Below are positions 51,053 through 59,105 of a stretch of DNA of 64,000 bases, piece after piece (position 1 is the stretch's first letter; each line of letters opens with the position of its first letter). Under the pieces are notes generated by a model, which ran no database searches, was not told where the DNA came from, and saw nothing but the letters and a program-made list of their open reading frames with translations. Both the position numbers and the translations under genes were made by a program. The stretch comes from UBA6100 sp049658145 (GTDB lineage: Bacteria > Actinomycetota > Coriobacteriia > Anaerosomatales > Anaerosomataceae): assembly GCA_049658145.1 (NCBI GenBank), contig JBASOJ010000095.1:11642-75641 (forward strand). The letters run 5' to 3'.

Positions 51053-51760
51053 CTAGCGAGTCTGCCCCATGAATCGCGCCACCACGGCATCGGCGGCCGC
51101 ACGCACGAGGATCACCTCGGGGTCGATCTCAAGCGCATGCTCAAGCGGCTCGATGAGCCGGCCACCGCTGCGAAGGCTGAGCCACCTCAGACGACGCGCG
51201 AGCGGTTCCCACGGGCTCGTGCGGTTGCGGAACCACAACCAGACGAGGCTTGCAGAGAGCAGCGCGAACGGGATCATCCCGAGCCAGGACTCAACGGGGT
51301 ACAGCACGATACCCGTCACGCAGAGCGCCGCGGCGGTTGCCAGCCAAACCAGCGGCGAGGGCTGGTTCATTACAAGGAAGATGAGCTTCGGGAGTTCGAT
51401 CACCTCTCCGTGCGGCTCGAAGCCGATCTCCACCCGGCGCAGCCGGATGTAGACCGCGAGGGTGCCCCTGCGGCGGCGCATATCCCAGAGTGTCAGCAGC
51501 AAGAAGGATGCGACGAGCACGCCGGCTCCCCAGCGTGCCACGGTGCTTGCTTCGGAGAGGCCGGCCACGGTGGCCGCGCCGGCGGTGCCCGACGCCAGCA
51601 CGTAAAGCGCCGGGATGCCCAGCACCGGCTCATCGAGGCGCGCATCGGCGACAACGTCCACTCGCGATGAGAACAGGAAGCCCAGGCCGATCGGGTCGCG
51701 CAGGCCGGCGGCGAGCGTCAGCAGCGTGAAGGCGGCGAATCCGAGTGCGAAAGGAAGCAT
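51053..51760 (-). CDS. Hypothetical multi-pass membrane protein
   Basis: 235 residues from ATG at 51760 with AAGGA 8 bases upstream. Hydrophobic segments near 1-20, 42-64, 70-90, 125-145 and 148-168, then a soluble C-terminus (LRRLRWLSLRSGGRLIEPLEHALEID). RVEIGFEPHGEVIELPKLIF lies between. No family recognised. Its start is 133 bases from the divergent cytochrome gene. Confidence 0.7.
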   Translation of the reverse strand: MLPFALGFAAFTLLTLAAGLRDPIGLGFLFSSRVDVVADARLDEPVLGIPALYVLASGTAGAATVAGLSEASTVARWGAGVLVASFLLLTLWDMRRRRGTLAVYIRLRRVEIGFEPHGEVIELPKLIFLVMNQPSPLVWLATAAALCVTGIVLYPVESWLGMIPFALLSASLVWLWFRNRTSPWEPLARRLRWLSLRSGGRLIEPLEHALEIDPEVILVRAAADAVVARFMGQTR

Positions 51761-51893
51761 CCGAGGGTCCTTGTCGTGAGTGAGCCTACGGGGGGAATAC
51801 GACCCCCTTCGCGCCACACCTGCATGGGACACGATACCGTTCGGCTACACTGAACCCAGGGGATACACTCGAGCGGCAAGGTGGCGATGTAAG

Positions 51894-53060
51894 ATGTCCC
51901 GTCTGAAGGACCTGTTCAGGAACCCGGCGAAACGGCCGCAGCTCGTGATGTGGCTGGGAACGGCCGCGATCGTACTGGCTATCCTGGCGACCGGCAGCGT
52001 GCTCGGAACCTCCACCAACTGGTTCTGCACGGAGCCGTGCCACGGGGTGCACTACGACAACACGCTCACGTTCAACGACGGCTCGCACGTGATGCAGTCG
52101 TGCATCGCCTGCCACGAGCCGGTGAACGGCAGCCCTCTCACCTTCGTGCTCATGAAGATGGAGGTTGCCCCCGACCTCATCCCCACCGTGCTCGGCACCT
52201 TCCACCTGCCGATGAACGAGAACCACTCGGTGGCCTTCGCCATGCCCGAGGAGCAGTGCACGCAGTGCCACACGATGGAGAACCGCACGCTCAGTCCTTC
52301 GGCGGGGATCATCATGGACCACGATGCGCATGCCGCCGAAGGCGTTACGTGCGTGTCGTGCCACAACCGCGTGGCGCATCCCGAGGAAGACGTCACCTAC
52401 GTGCTCGAGGGCGACAAGAAGCATGAGGACTGGATGGGCATGGACGCGTGCTTCCGCTGCCACAGCCTCGAGGCCGGCGCGCTCGCGCCGGGCTCCTGCG
52501 CCGCCTGCCATCCCGCGGACTTCGACCTGATCCCGCCGAGTCACGACGCGGCCGGCTGGTACGCCGAGTTCGGCGAGAGCGGCGGACATGCTGCGGCATA
52601 CACCGATGAGGCCGCGCGCGTGACGAGTGCGGAGACATGGGTCGAAGGCCTGCACGAGATCGAGGAGAACGAGACGCTCGACATGGGCTACGAGCAGACC
52701 GTGAATACCTGCTACACCTGCCATGCCAGGCAGTTCTGCACCGACTGTCACGGCGTGGAGATGCCGCATCCCGCAGCGTTCGCGACCGACCACGGCGATG
52801 CCGGACGCGCCGACCCGGCGTCATGCGCGACGTGCCACGCCCGCAGCGAGGCCGAGGCCGAAGGCACCAACTTCTGCAACGCATGCCACCACCCGCAGGG
52901 CACGCCTGAGCTGCCCTGGATCGAGCAGCACTTCAACGCGGTGAAGACCGACGGCGCCAACGGCTGCTTCGAGTGCCACAACCCGCGCTACTGCTCGGCG
53001 TGCCACGTGGGCGGAGCGGAAGCCGCGGCGCGCTACCTCCAGCAGGAAGCAGGACAGTAG
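51894..53060 (+). CDS. Dodecaheme c-type cytochrome, NapC/NrfH-like anchor
   Basis: 388 residues. One N-terminal membrane helix (about 18-40), then 12 heme motifs: C45-TEP-C49-H50 (CX3CH) and eleven CxxCH sites (CIACH, CTQCH, CVSCH, CFRCH, CAACH, CYTCH, CTDCH, CATCH, CNACH, CFECH, CSACH). The first third resembles NapC/NirT quinol dehydrogenases (FCTEPCHGVHYDNTLTF, SHVMQSCIACHEPV). It likely takes electrons from quinol and passes them to extracytoplasmic acceptors. No reductase partner is adjacent. A hairpin terminator follows. Confidence 0.92.
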   Translation: MSRLKDLFRNPAKRPQLVMWLGTAAIVLAILATGSVLGTSTNWFCTEPCHGVHYDNTLTFNDGSHVMQSCIACHEPVNGSPLTFVLMKMEVAPDLIPTVLGTFHLPMNENHSVAFAMPEEQCTQCHTMENRTLSPSAGIIMDHDAHAAEGVTCVSCHNRVAHPEEDVTYVLEGDKKHEDWMGMDACFRCHSLEAGALAPGSCAACHPADFDLIPPSHDAAGWYAEFGESGGHAAAYTDEAARVTSAETWVEGLHEIEENETLDMGYEQTVNTCYTCHARQFCTDCHGVEMPHPAAFATDHGDAGRADPASCATCHARSEAEAEGTNFCNACHHPQGTPELPWIEQHFNAVKTDGANGCFECHNPRYCSACHVGGAEAAARYLQQEAGQ

Positions 53061-53082
53061 CGACACGGCTCACCGACGATAG

Positions 53083-53117
53083 AGGCCCCGCCCTCCGAAG
53101 CTCGGATGGCGGGGCCT
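53083..53117 (+). terminator. Terminator between the cytochrome gene and tRNA-Val
   Basis: AGGCCCCGCC(C)TCCGA and TCGGATGGCGGGGCCT form a long near-perfect stem, followed by TCGTTT on the plus strand. It can serve the cytochrome gene and, from the other side, the tRNA transcript. Confidence 0.8.
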
Positions 53118-53127
53118 TCGTTTCCGC

Positions 53128-53202
53128 TGGTGGGCGATGAGGGATTTGAACCCCCGACTTCCTCCTTGTAAGGGAGGCACTCTCCCGCTGAGTTAATCGC
53201 CC
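53128..53202 (-). tRNA. tRNA-Val (anticodon TAC)
   Basis: Minus strand cloverleaf: acceptor GGGCGAT/ATCGCCC, D arm CTC...GAG, anticodon stem CCTCC/GGAGG with loop CTTACAA, T loop GTTCAAATC, discriminator A and encoded CCA. Confidence 0.95.
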
Positions 53203-53255
53203 GGGTGTGGTGCGAGGGTCATTGTAGCAGCACGCGGGCCCGCTCTCTTCCCGGC

Positions 53256-55448
53256 CTACTGGCCGAACCAGAATCCGACGCCTTCGTAGGTGTAGATGCC
53301 TGCGAGATTCGCAAGGACGTTGTCGCGCTCCGTTGCCGAGGCCGTGTAGAAGTGACTCCCGTTGCGGATGTTGTAGAAGCGGTAGACCGCCACCTTGTCA
53401 GCGGCGGACACGGGCGACACGCGATACGTCTCCCCATCGTACGAGAAGATGTCCGCCAGCGACGCCGTAACAACCTCCGCCTCACTCGGCGATGCGGTGT
53501 AGAAGTGACTCCCGCTCGTGTGATTGTAGAAGCGGTAGAGCGGCTGGGTGTTGTTGGCCGGATAGGTGGAGTACGCGATCCCCTCGTACGTATAGAGCTG
53601 CGACCAGGTCGCCATCACCATGTCGCGCTCTTCGGCCGATGGCGTGAAGAAGTGCGTCCCCGAGCCCGGGTTGTAGAAGCGGTAGACGGGCTGCAGCGCC
53701 GACGCCGACACGGTTGACACAACAACGGGCGCGGAGACCGCGATGTTTCCCGCGACGTCGCTGGTGACGACCTCGAGCGCGTACGAGCTGCCGGGACTCA
53801 GTCCCGCGACCACCGCCGAGGTGGACGTTGTTGCCGCGAGCACGGAGGCATTCGGGACGGTGCGCACGACATACCCGGCGACGCCGCTGCCGGTGTCGGT
53901 TCCGGCGGTCCACGCGATGTCCGCCGAGACAGTCCCGCGAGCGACCGCGAAGGTGACCACGGCGCCGGTGGGCGCCTGCGTGTCCACCCTGAAGTCCATG
54001 GTTCTCGGCGACTCGGCGAAAGTGCCTGCGTCGGACCAGTATGTGAGTGTGCGGATGCCCTCCTCAGTGGCGTGGAACGGACCCGCGTACACCTGGACAG
54101 CGCCGTCGTCCCAGCGGTAGTAGGTGACCGACGGCATATCCGGGGTGAGAGTGATCTGCGGTGCGACCCGGTACCAGCCGGTTGGGCTGGCAACCTGGTC
54201 CACGTCGAGGACGGTGCGCGGAACGAGGCTCGCAGCGTACGCAGCCTCCGCAGCAGCGTCCGCCCGGGCCAGGCCGTACCCGTAGGTGTCGTCGCGGCCG
54301 GGGGCGCCGAGGTCGGCTGCAGTCGCCGCGAGCGTGGACGCGATCTCGGCAGGCGTGAGTCTCGGGTCGAGCGACTTCATGAGCGCCACCGTGCCGGCCA
54401 CGAAGGGCGTCGCCATCGACGTGCCCGACATGTAGTCGGCCCTGTCGATCAAGGTGGAGTAGATGTTCACGCCCGGTCCCATCAGGTCGAGACTGGCGCC
54501 GTCCTGCGAGAAGGCGGCAATCGAGTAGGGTGTGGTGTTCTGTATGGCTCCCACCGCGATGACGCCCGGCTCGCGCGCGGGATACTGCACGTCGGTGAGC
54601 CGCGGGTGCGATGCATCGACGTTGCCCGACGCCGCTACCACGACCACCCCGTTTGCGATCGCGTAGGCCACCGCATCGCTCAGGTAGTCGTTCTGCTCCG
54701 GGGTGCCGAGGCTGAGGTTAACCACGTCCGCCCCGTTATTGACTGCCCACTCGATGCCCTGGGCGGTCCCCCAGGTGTTGCCGACGCCATCGGCACCCAG
54801 GACACGCACCGGCAGGATGCGACACCCCGGCGCAGTGCCACTGCCGAACAGTCCGTTGTTCGCCTCGGCCGCGGCGATGCCGGCCACGTGCGTGCCATGC
54901 CCGTACAGGTCGTCGGGCACGGTATCACCGTCCACGAAGTCCCAGCCGCCGGATGCGATCTGGTCGACCAGGTCGGGATGGTTGAGATCGACGCCGCTGT
55001 CCACCACGGCGATCACCACCGCAGAGGATCCCCAGCCGCGGTCCCACGCTGCAGGCGCCCCGATGGCCGCAAGTCCCCACTGAGAGTGATACGAGGGGTC
55101 GGTGGGCACCTCGGAAGCGGTGACGTACCCGAGCGGCTCGGCAACCTCGAGGTCGACCGCATCAGCGACGGCCCTCGCGTACTCCCGCGAGCCGCGTCCC
55201 GAAGGCACCTCCACGAGCAGGGCCTCACCATCGTACGAGCGCTCGATGACCCGCGCCCCATCACGCCTGAGCCTCGTCTGAAGCGCGAAGGACGCGCCTG
55301 CCGATGCCGGCTTCAGGATGATCTCGGTGGCTGAGACCGCTGGTCGGCCCGCCGGGGGCCCCAGGGGAGAAGCCGCGCCCGCAGACGCCACGGGCACGAC
55401 CGCCGAGGCCACGATGAGTACGAGGAGGAGATGATGCAGTCGTCGCAT
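53256..55448 (-). CDS. Secreted subtilisin-like (S8) protease with C-terminal YRFYN repeats
   Basis: 730 residues. Signal peptide (LLLVLIVASAVVPVASAGA), propeptide (~40-110), peptidase S8 domain with triad D150 (VVDSGVD), H184 (GHGTHVAG) and S344 (SGTSMATP). A chitobiase-like segment and a fibronectin type III domain (about 500-585) follow, then three ~48-residue repeats: VYRFYNPGSGTHFFT, LYRFYNHTSGSHFYT and VYRFYNIRNGSHFYT. The same repeat triplet ends the propeller protein at 39223, so it is probably a shared surface-retention or binding module. The protease appears intact. Confidence 0.93.
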   Translation of the reverse strand: MRRLHHLLLVLIVASAVVPVASAGAASPLGPPAGRPAVSATEIILKPASAGASFALQTRLRRDGARVIERSYDGEALLVEVPSGRGSREYARAVADAVDLEVAEPLGYVTASEVPTDPSYHSQWGLAAIGAPAAWDRGWGSSAVVIAVVDSGVDLNHPDLVDQIASGGWDFVDGDTVPDDLYGHGTHVAGIAAAEANNGLFGSGTAPGCRILPVRVLGADGVGNTWGTAQGIEWAVNNGADVVNLSLGTPEQNDYLSDAVAYAIANGVVVVAASGNVDASHPRLTDVQYPAREPGVIAVGAIQNTTPYSIAAFSQDGASLDLMGPGVNIYSTLIDRADYMSGTSMATPFVAGTVALMKSLDPRLTPAEIASTLAATAADLGAPGRDDTYGYGLARADAAAEAAYAASLVPRTVLDVDQVASPTGWYRVAPQITLTPDMPSVTYYRWDDGAVQVYAGPFHATEEGIRTLTYWSDAGTFAESPRTMDFRVDTQAPTGAVVTFAVARGTVSADIAWTAGTDTGSGVAGYVVRTVPNASVLAATTSTSAVVAGLSPGSSYALEVVTSDVAGNIAVSAPVVVSTVSASALQPVYRFYNPGSGTHFFTPSAEERDMVMATWSQLYTYEGIAYSTYPANNTQPLYRFYNHTSGSHFYTASPSEAEVVTASLADIFSYDGETYRVSPVSAADKVAVYRFYNIRNGSHFYTASATERDNVLANLAGIYTYEGVGFWFGQ

Positions 55449-55529
55449 GCACGCTCCGAACGAATGCGATGCACCGGATCAGAGTCGCCCGGATGGCCGT
55501 GACTCGCCTATTCTAGCAAGCCGCGCGCC

Positions 55530-57116
55530 TTATCCTTCGGCGTCCGTCACGTCGGGCTCCCGGGCGGCTCGCTCCACAGGCAGCGTGAGCGTGAAGATCG
55601 AGCCCTCGCCCACCTCGCTCGCAACGGTGAGCGTCCCGCCGAGGGCCTCAGCGAGCCGCCGCGAGATCGAGAGGCCGAGCCCTGCGCCGGCCTCGCCTGC
55701 CGGACCCGTCTGCACCTGGCGGAAGTGCTCGAAGACCGCTTCGAAGTCCGCCGGCGCGATGCCGATTCCGCTGTCTTCGACCGAGAAGGCGATCGCGTCC
55801 GGCCCCTCGGCGCGAACCACGACATCCACGCCGCCGTGCGCCGTGAACTTGATCGCGTTCCCGATGAGGTTCAGCAGGATCTGGTCGAGACGGCCCCGGT
55901 CCGTCACGATCCGGTGTGGCACGGTCTCCGCAGCGCTCCAATTCAGGTCCAGGCCCTTGCCCGCAGCGACCGGAGCCATCATCTCCACCAGGCGGCCCAC
56001 CGCCTCGGTGGGATCGAACGGCGCATCGAGGATCGAGAGCACGCCGGCGTCGATCCGGCTGAGCTCCAGCACCTCGTTCACCAGGGAGAGCAGCTGCTGA
56101 CCGGCATCGTTCACCATCCTGATCTGCCGCCGCTGCTCGTCGTTGAGCTCACCCGTGCGTCCCTTCAGCATCAGGTCGGTGAAGCCGATGACCGAGTTGA
56201 GCGGCGTGCGCAGCTCGTGGCTCATCGAAGCCAGGAAGTCGTCCTTGGCACGCGTCGCGCGCTGGAGGTCCTCGTTTACGACCATGAGCTCGGCGGTGCG
56301 GTCCTGCACCGTCTGCTCGAGATGGTCCCGGTACTCGCTCAGCTCGCGCTCGGCACGACGGCGCTCGGTGTTCTCGTTCTCGAGCATCACGTACGACTGC
56401 TGCAGGCCGTGCACCATATTGTCGAACGCCATGGCGAACTCGCCCACCTCGTCGGGAGATTCGATCCCGCTGCGGACGTCGAGATCCCCGCGGCCGACAC
56501 GCGCGGCGCTCTGTCGGAGTGCCTCAAGCGGGACGATGATCGTGCGGTTGGTCGATAGGCCGATGAGCGTCATCGTCAGAACGCCAACCGCTGAGACCAG
56601 CATGACCACGATGATCGTCAGCTGCTGTGCAGAGCGGGCGTCATCGGCCGCATGCCGCTCGAGGAGCACCGCGTCCGTGACCATCGATTGCATGAGCACG
56701 AGCAGGCGGGATGTCAGCCGAAGCTCATACTCGCGCGCCACCGCCTGATCGGTGGCGTGGGATCGCTCATGGGTGGTGTGTATCTCCTCGAAGGCCTCGT
56801 GCGCGACCACGAGGTTCTCCTCGAAGCGAGCGATCACAGCCTCATCGTCTTCCCTCACCTCGATCTCGGCGAGGAGCGCTGTGAGCGAGATGTACTCGTC
56901 GTGCCACTGCGCCTGTGCACGCGGCTCGTGATTGGCGAGGTAGTCTGTCGTGAGCATGGAGAGTTCGAAGACGCTCGTAAGCGCCTCGGTCGCCTGTGCA
57001 CCGCGACTCAGCGCCGAGTCGACCGACTGCAGGCCCGCCAGTAACACGACGCCGGCCACCGCCGCGATGATGACCGCAAAGACCGCGCCCAACCTGATGC
57101 GGGTGGCTATCCTCAC
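55530..57116 (-). CDS. Membrane histidine kinase, no receiver gene nearby
   Basis: 528 residues. Two membrane helices (about 10-30 and 168-190) around a helical outside domain of the four-helix type, HAMP (TNRTIIVPLEALRQSAARVGRGDL), coiled coil, HisKA (FLASMSHELRTPLNSVIGF), HATPase_c with NLIGNAIKFTAHGG, DSGIGIAPADF and GAGLGLSIS. Overlaps the substrate-binding lipoprotein gene by 4 bases. No response regulator is present in the neighbourhood, so its partner is elsewhere. Confidence 0.92.
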   Translation of the reverse strand: MRIATRIRLGAVFAVIIAAVAGVVLLAGLQSVDSALSRGAQATEALTSVFELSMLTTDYLANHEPRAQAQWHDEYISLTALLAEIEVREDDEAVIARFEENLVVAHEAFEEIHTTHERSHATDQAVAREYELRLTSRLLVLMQSMVTDAVLLERHAADDARSAQQLTIIVVMLVSAVGVLTMTLIGLSTNRTIIVPLEALRQSAARVGRGDLDVRSGIESPDEVGEFAMAFDNMVHGLQQSYVMLENENTERRRAERELSEYRDHLEQTVQDRTAELMVVNEDLQRATRAKDDFLASMSHELRTPLNSVIGFTDLMLKGRTGELNDEQRRQIRMVNDAGQQLLSLVNEVLELSRIDAGVLSILDAPFDPTEAVGRLVEMMAPVAAGKGLDLNWSAAETVPHRIVTDRGRLDQILLNLIGNAIKFTAHGGVDVVVRAEGPDAIAFSVEDSGIGIAPADFEAVFEHFRQVQTGPAGEAGAGLGLSISRRLAEALGGTLTVASEVGEGSIFTLTLPVERAAREPDVTDAEG

Positions 57117-58129
57117 CGGATGACCGTCACACGCTCGGGCGCGAGAGTATCTAGCACGGTGGTGTCGATGACCGACAGCATATCCAGCACCTCAGGCGCG
57201 CTCACGAAGCCCGAACCGATCGCCCACCGGGCCTGGTCTTCGAAACCGAGCACCAGCGACTGCCGGAGTCCGACGCTTCCGGGGACGATGATGCAGTCGC
57301 AGAGGTCCTCCTCGGGCACGCCCATCGCCTCGGCGACGTCTGAGTGGATTTGGCCGGTGCTATCGTCCAGGCCCACCTCCTCGGCGGCTATGAACGCCCG
57401 AACGAGCCGCTCCTTGGTCTCGGTATCCGGCTCGCCCTCCCCGTCGGGGACGCACAGGTTCATCGTCTTCTCGTACAGCCCCTCCTCCTCGAACAGCACG
57501 AAATCGTCGCCGAGCGCTTGCTTCAGCTGAGAGACGAACGGCTGCCGAACGGCCACCGCATCGAGCTGCCCCGATATGAGTGCGGCGGTCACGTTCTCGA
57601 ACGTGTCGTACGACAGCTGGACATCGGTGTCCGCGAGTGCGTACTTCACCAGGAAGACGTGCAGGAAGAAGTGTGCGGCGGTCCCCCGCCGGGTGCCGAC
57701 CCGCTTGCCACGGAGGTCTGACGGTTCGGTGATGCCCTCACTCGCGCGTGCGACGATCTTGATGTCATTCGCGTGCGTACCGATGGTCGTGATGACCCGG
57801 AACGGTTTGCCCTCGATGGCCGCAGTCACGATCGGCGTGTCCGCGCACAGGGCAGCGTCGACTTCGCCTGCCAACATCGCCTCAAGGGCGGCCTGGGTGC
57901 TGTCGAACTCCACGAACCCGACCTCAAGCCCCTCCTGCTCGAATAGGCCCTCGTCCCGGGCGATGTATGCGAGGGAGTCGAGCGCTTCTCCGCTCACGCC
58001 GAGCGTGATGCTGCGCGTGTCGTCGGGCACGGTCACGCCCCGGTCACACGCGACGAGTCCGGCCAGCAAGGTGCAGCACACGAGTGCTGTGACGGCCCGA
58101 AGCGGGGGCGTGGTGCGGGTCTGACGCAT
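57113..58129 (-). CDS. NMT1/SsuA-like substrate-binding lipoprotein
   Basis: 338 residues from ATG at 58129. Lipobox LAGLVAC. The ABC-type binding-protein fold is shown by ITLGVSGEALDSLAYIARDEGLFEQEGLEVGFVEF-type opening, LAGEVDAALCADTP and DLRGKRVGTRRGTAAHFFL, the layout of NMT1/THI5/SsuA-like proteins (nitrate/sulfonate/taurine group). No permease or ATPase gene is next to it; the only partner is the histidine kinase it overlaps by 4 bases. It is likely the ligand-binding half of a two-part receptor (inference). Confidence 0.88.
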   Translation of the reverse strand: MRQTRTTPPLRAVTALVCCTLLAGLVACDRGVTVPDDTRSITLGVSGEALDSLAYIARDEGLFEQEGLEVGFVEFDSTQAALEAMLAGEVDAALCADTPIVTAAIEGKPFRVITTIGTHANDIKIVARASEGITEPSDLRGKRVGTRRGTAAHFFLHVFLVKYALADTDVQLSYDTFENVTAALISGQLDAVAVRQPFVSQLKQALGDDFVLFEEEGLYEKTMNLCVPDGEGEPDTETKERLVRAFIAAEEVGLDDSTGQIHSDVAEAMGVPEEDLCDCIIVPGSVGLRQSLVLGFEDQARWAIGSGFVSAPEVLDMLSVIDTTVLDTLAPERVTVIR

Positions 58130-58298
58130 CGCGCGATGCCTCCCATCGTCCGTCTGCATGCAGGCGGACCTTCCCGGGGCACGAAGGCCGGGCGTGCCCG
58201 TCCGATGCTGTACATCGTATCAATCGGCAAGTCATGAAGGGTGGATTATGCCGGACTCATGCACGACCCGGATGCTCAACCACCTTTCTGAGCCGCGT

Positions 58299-58718
58299 TC
58301 ATGTCCGTTCGAGCGCCCGCTTGAGCCGATCGAGGTCGGCGGCCAGCAGCTTGTCCGCCTCGGCCTGCACCCGGCCCTCGAAGAGCGCCGCCGGCCCGCT
58401 CAGGCTCGCGGAGATCGCAACGCTCACACGGGTGCCGGCGCCGTCCGGCCGGCAGTGAAAGGACATCCGCGCCCGGACCGGCTTGCTGATGGTGTACCCA
58501 AGCCGTTCGGGTGGCTCGAACTCGCTCACCTCGAGTTCGACGGACTTGCTCGTGCCCTGGTACGAGTACGTTTGCGTGATGCGGTCGCCCACCGCGGTGG
58601 CGCGCCCACGCGAGGAGCCGAGGTGGCTCCGCCACGCGCGGTCGTTGGCGGTGTCCGCGATGAACGTGAACGCCATCTCGACGGGGCAGTTGATGACCAC
58701 GCTCGCCCGTGCCTGCAC
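58299..58718 (-). CDS. SRPBCC (polyketide cyclase-like) protein
   Basis: 139 residues from GTG at 58718, which shares a base with the stop of the upstream gene (TAGTG). START/Bet v1-like fold: ASVVINCPVEMAFTFIADTANDRAW at the N-terminus, KSVELEVSEFEPPERLGYTI, then a final long helix (EADKLLAADLDRLKRALERT). Binds a hydrophobic ligand in this family; ligand unknown. Confidence 0.82.
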   Translation of the reverse strand: MQARASVVINCPVEMAFTFIADTANDRAWRSHLGSSRGRATAVGDRITQTYSYQGTSKSVELEVSEFEPPERLGYTISKPVRARMSFHCRPDGAGTRVSVAISASLSGPAALFEGRVQAEADKLLAADLDRLKRALERT

Positions 58719-58933
58719 TACGGCTTCGCCTTCGTCCGGATGCCGAGACCGACCGCGATCGTGCCGATGCCGGCGCCGATCACCGCCATGCCGGGACCGG
58801 GGCAGACGAGCATCGGGATGCCGACGAGCACAGTGAGCACACCGAGCACTACCGTGAGGCATCCACGGTGGCCCCGTGCGGACGGTCCGGATCCGGAGGC
58901 GTGATCCTGCGTCATTTCGGCATGTTCGGTCAT
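58718..58933 (-). CDS. PGPGW-type small membrane protein
   Basis: 71 residues. Two hydrophobic segments joined by the family hallmark, here VCPGPGMAVIGAG (PGPGM instead of PGPGW). The N-terminal ~22 residues are polar. ATG at 58933 or 58915 may be used. Translationally coupled to the SRPBCC gene. Confidence 0.75.
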   Translation of the reverse strand: MTEHAEMTQDHASGSGPSARGHRGCLTVVLGVLTVLVGIPMLVCPGPGMAVIGAGIGTIAVGLGIRTKAKP

Positions 58934-59028
58934 ACGGGGTTCATACCCCGGGAAACCTTGAGCTGCCGGAATGCGAGACGGCCGCCTTCTCCCACCAACG
59001 AGGGCCCCGAACGGATCATGAGAGAATC

Positions 59029-59064
59029 GACGAGCCCCTGACCTGAACGGCCTGGGGGCTCGTC
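59029..59064 (-). terminator. Terminator after the metal ATPase gene
   Basis: GACGAGCCCC and GGGGCTCGTC, a perfect 10-bp stem with a 16-base loop, 42 bases beyond the ATPase stop. It separates the ATPase from the PGPGW gene on the same strand. Confidence 0.7.
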
Positions 59065-59105
59065 TTGCGTTCCGGCGACGGCCACAGCTGCGGCCAGAAT
59101 ACTGC

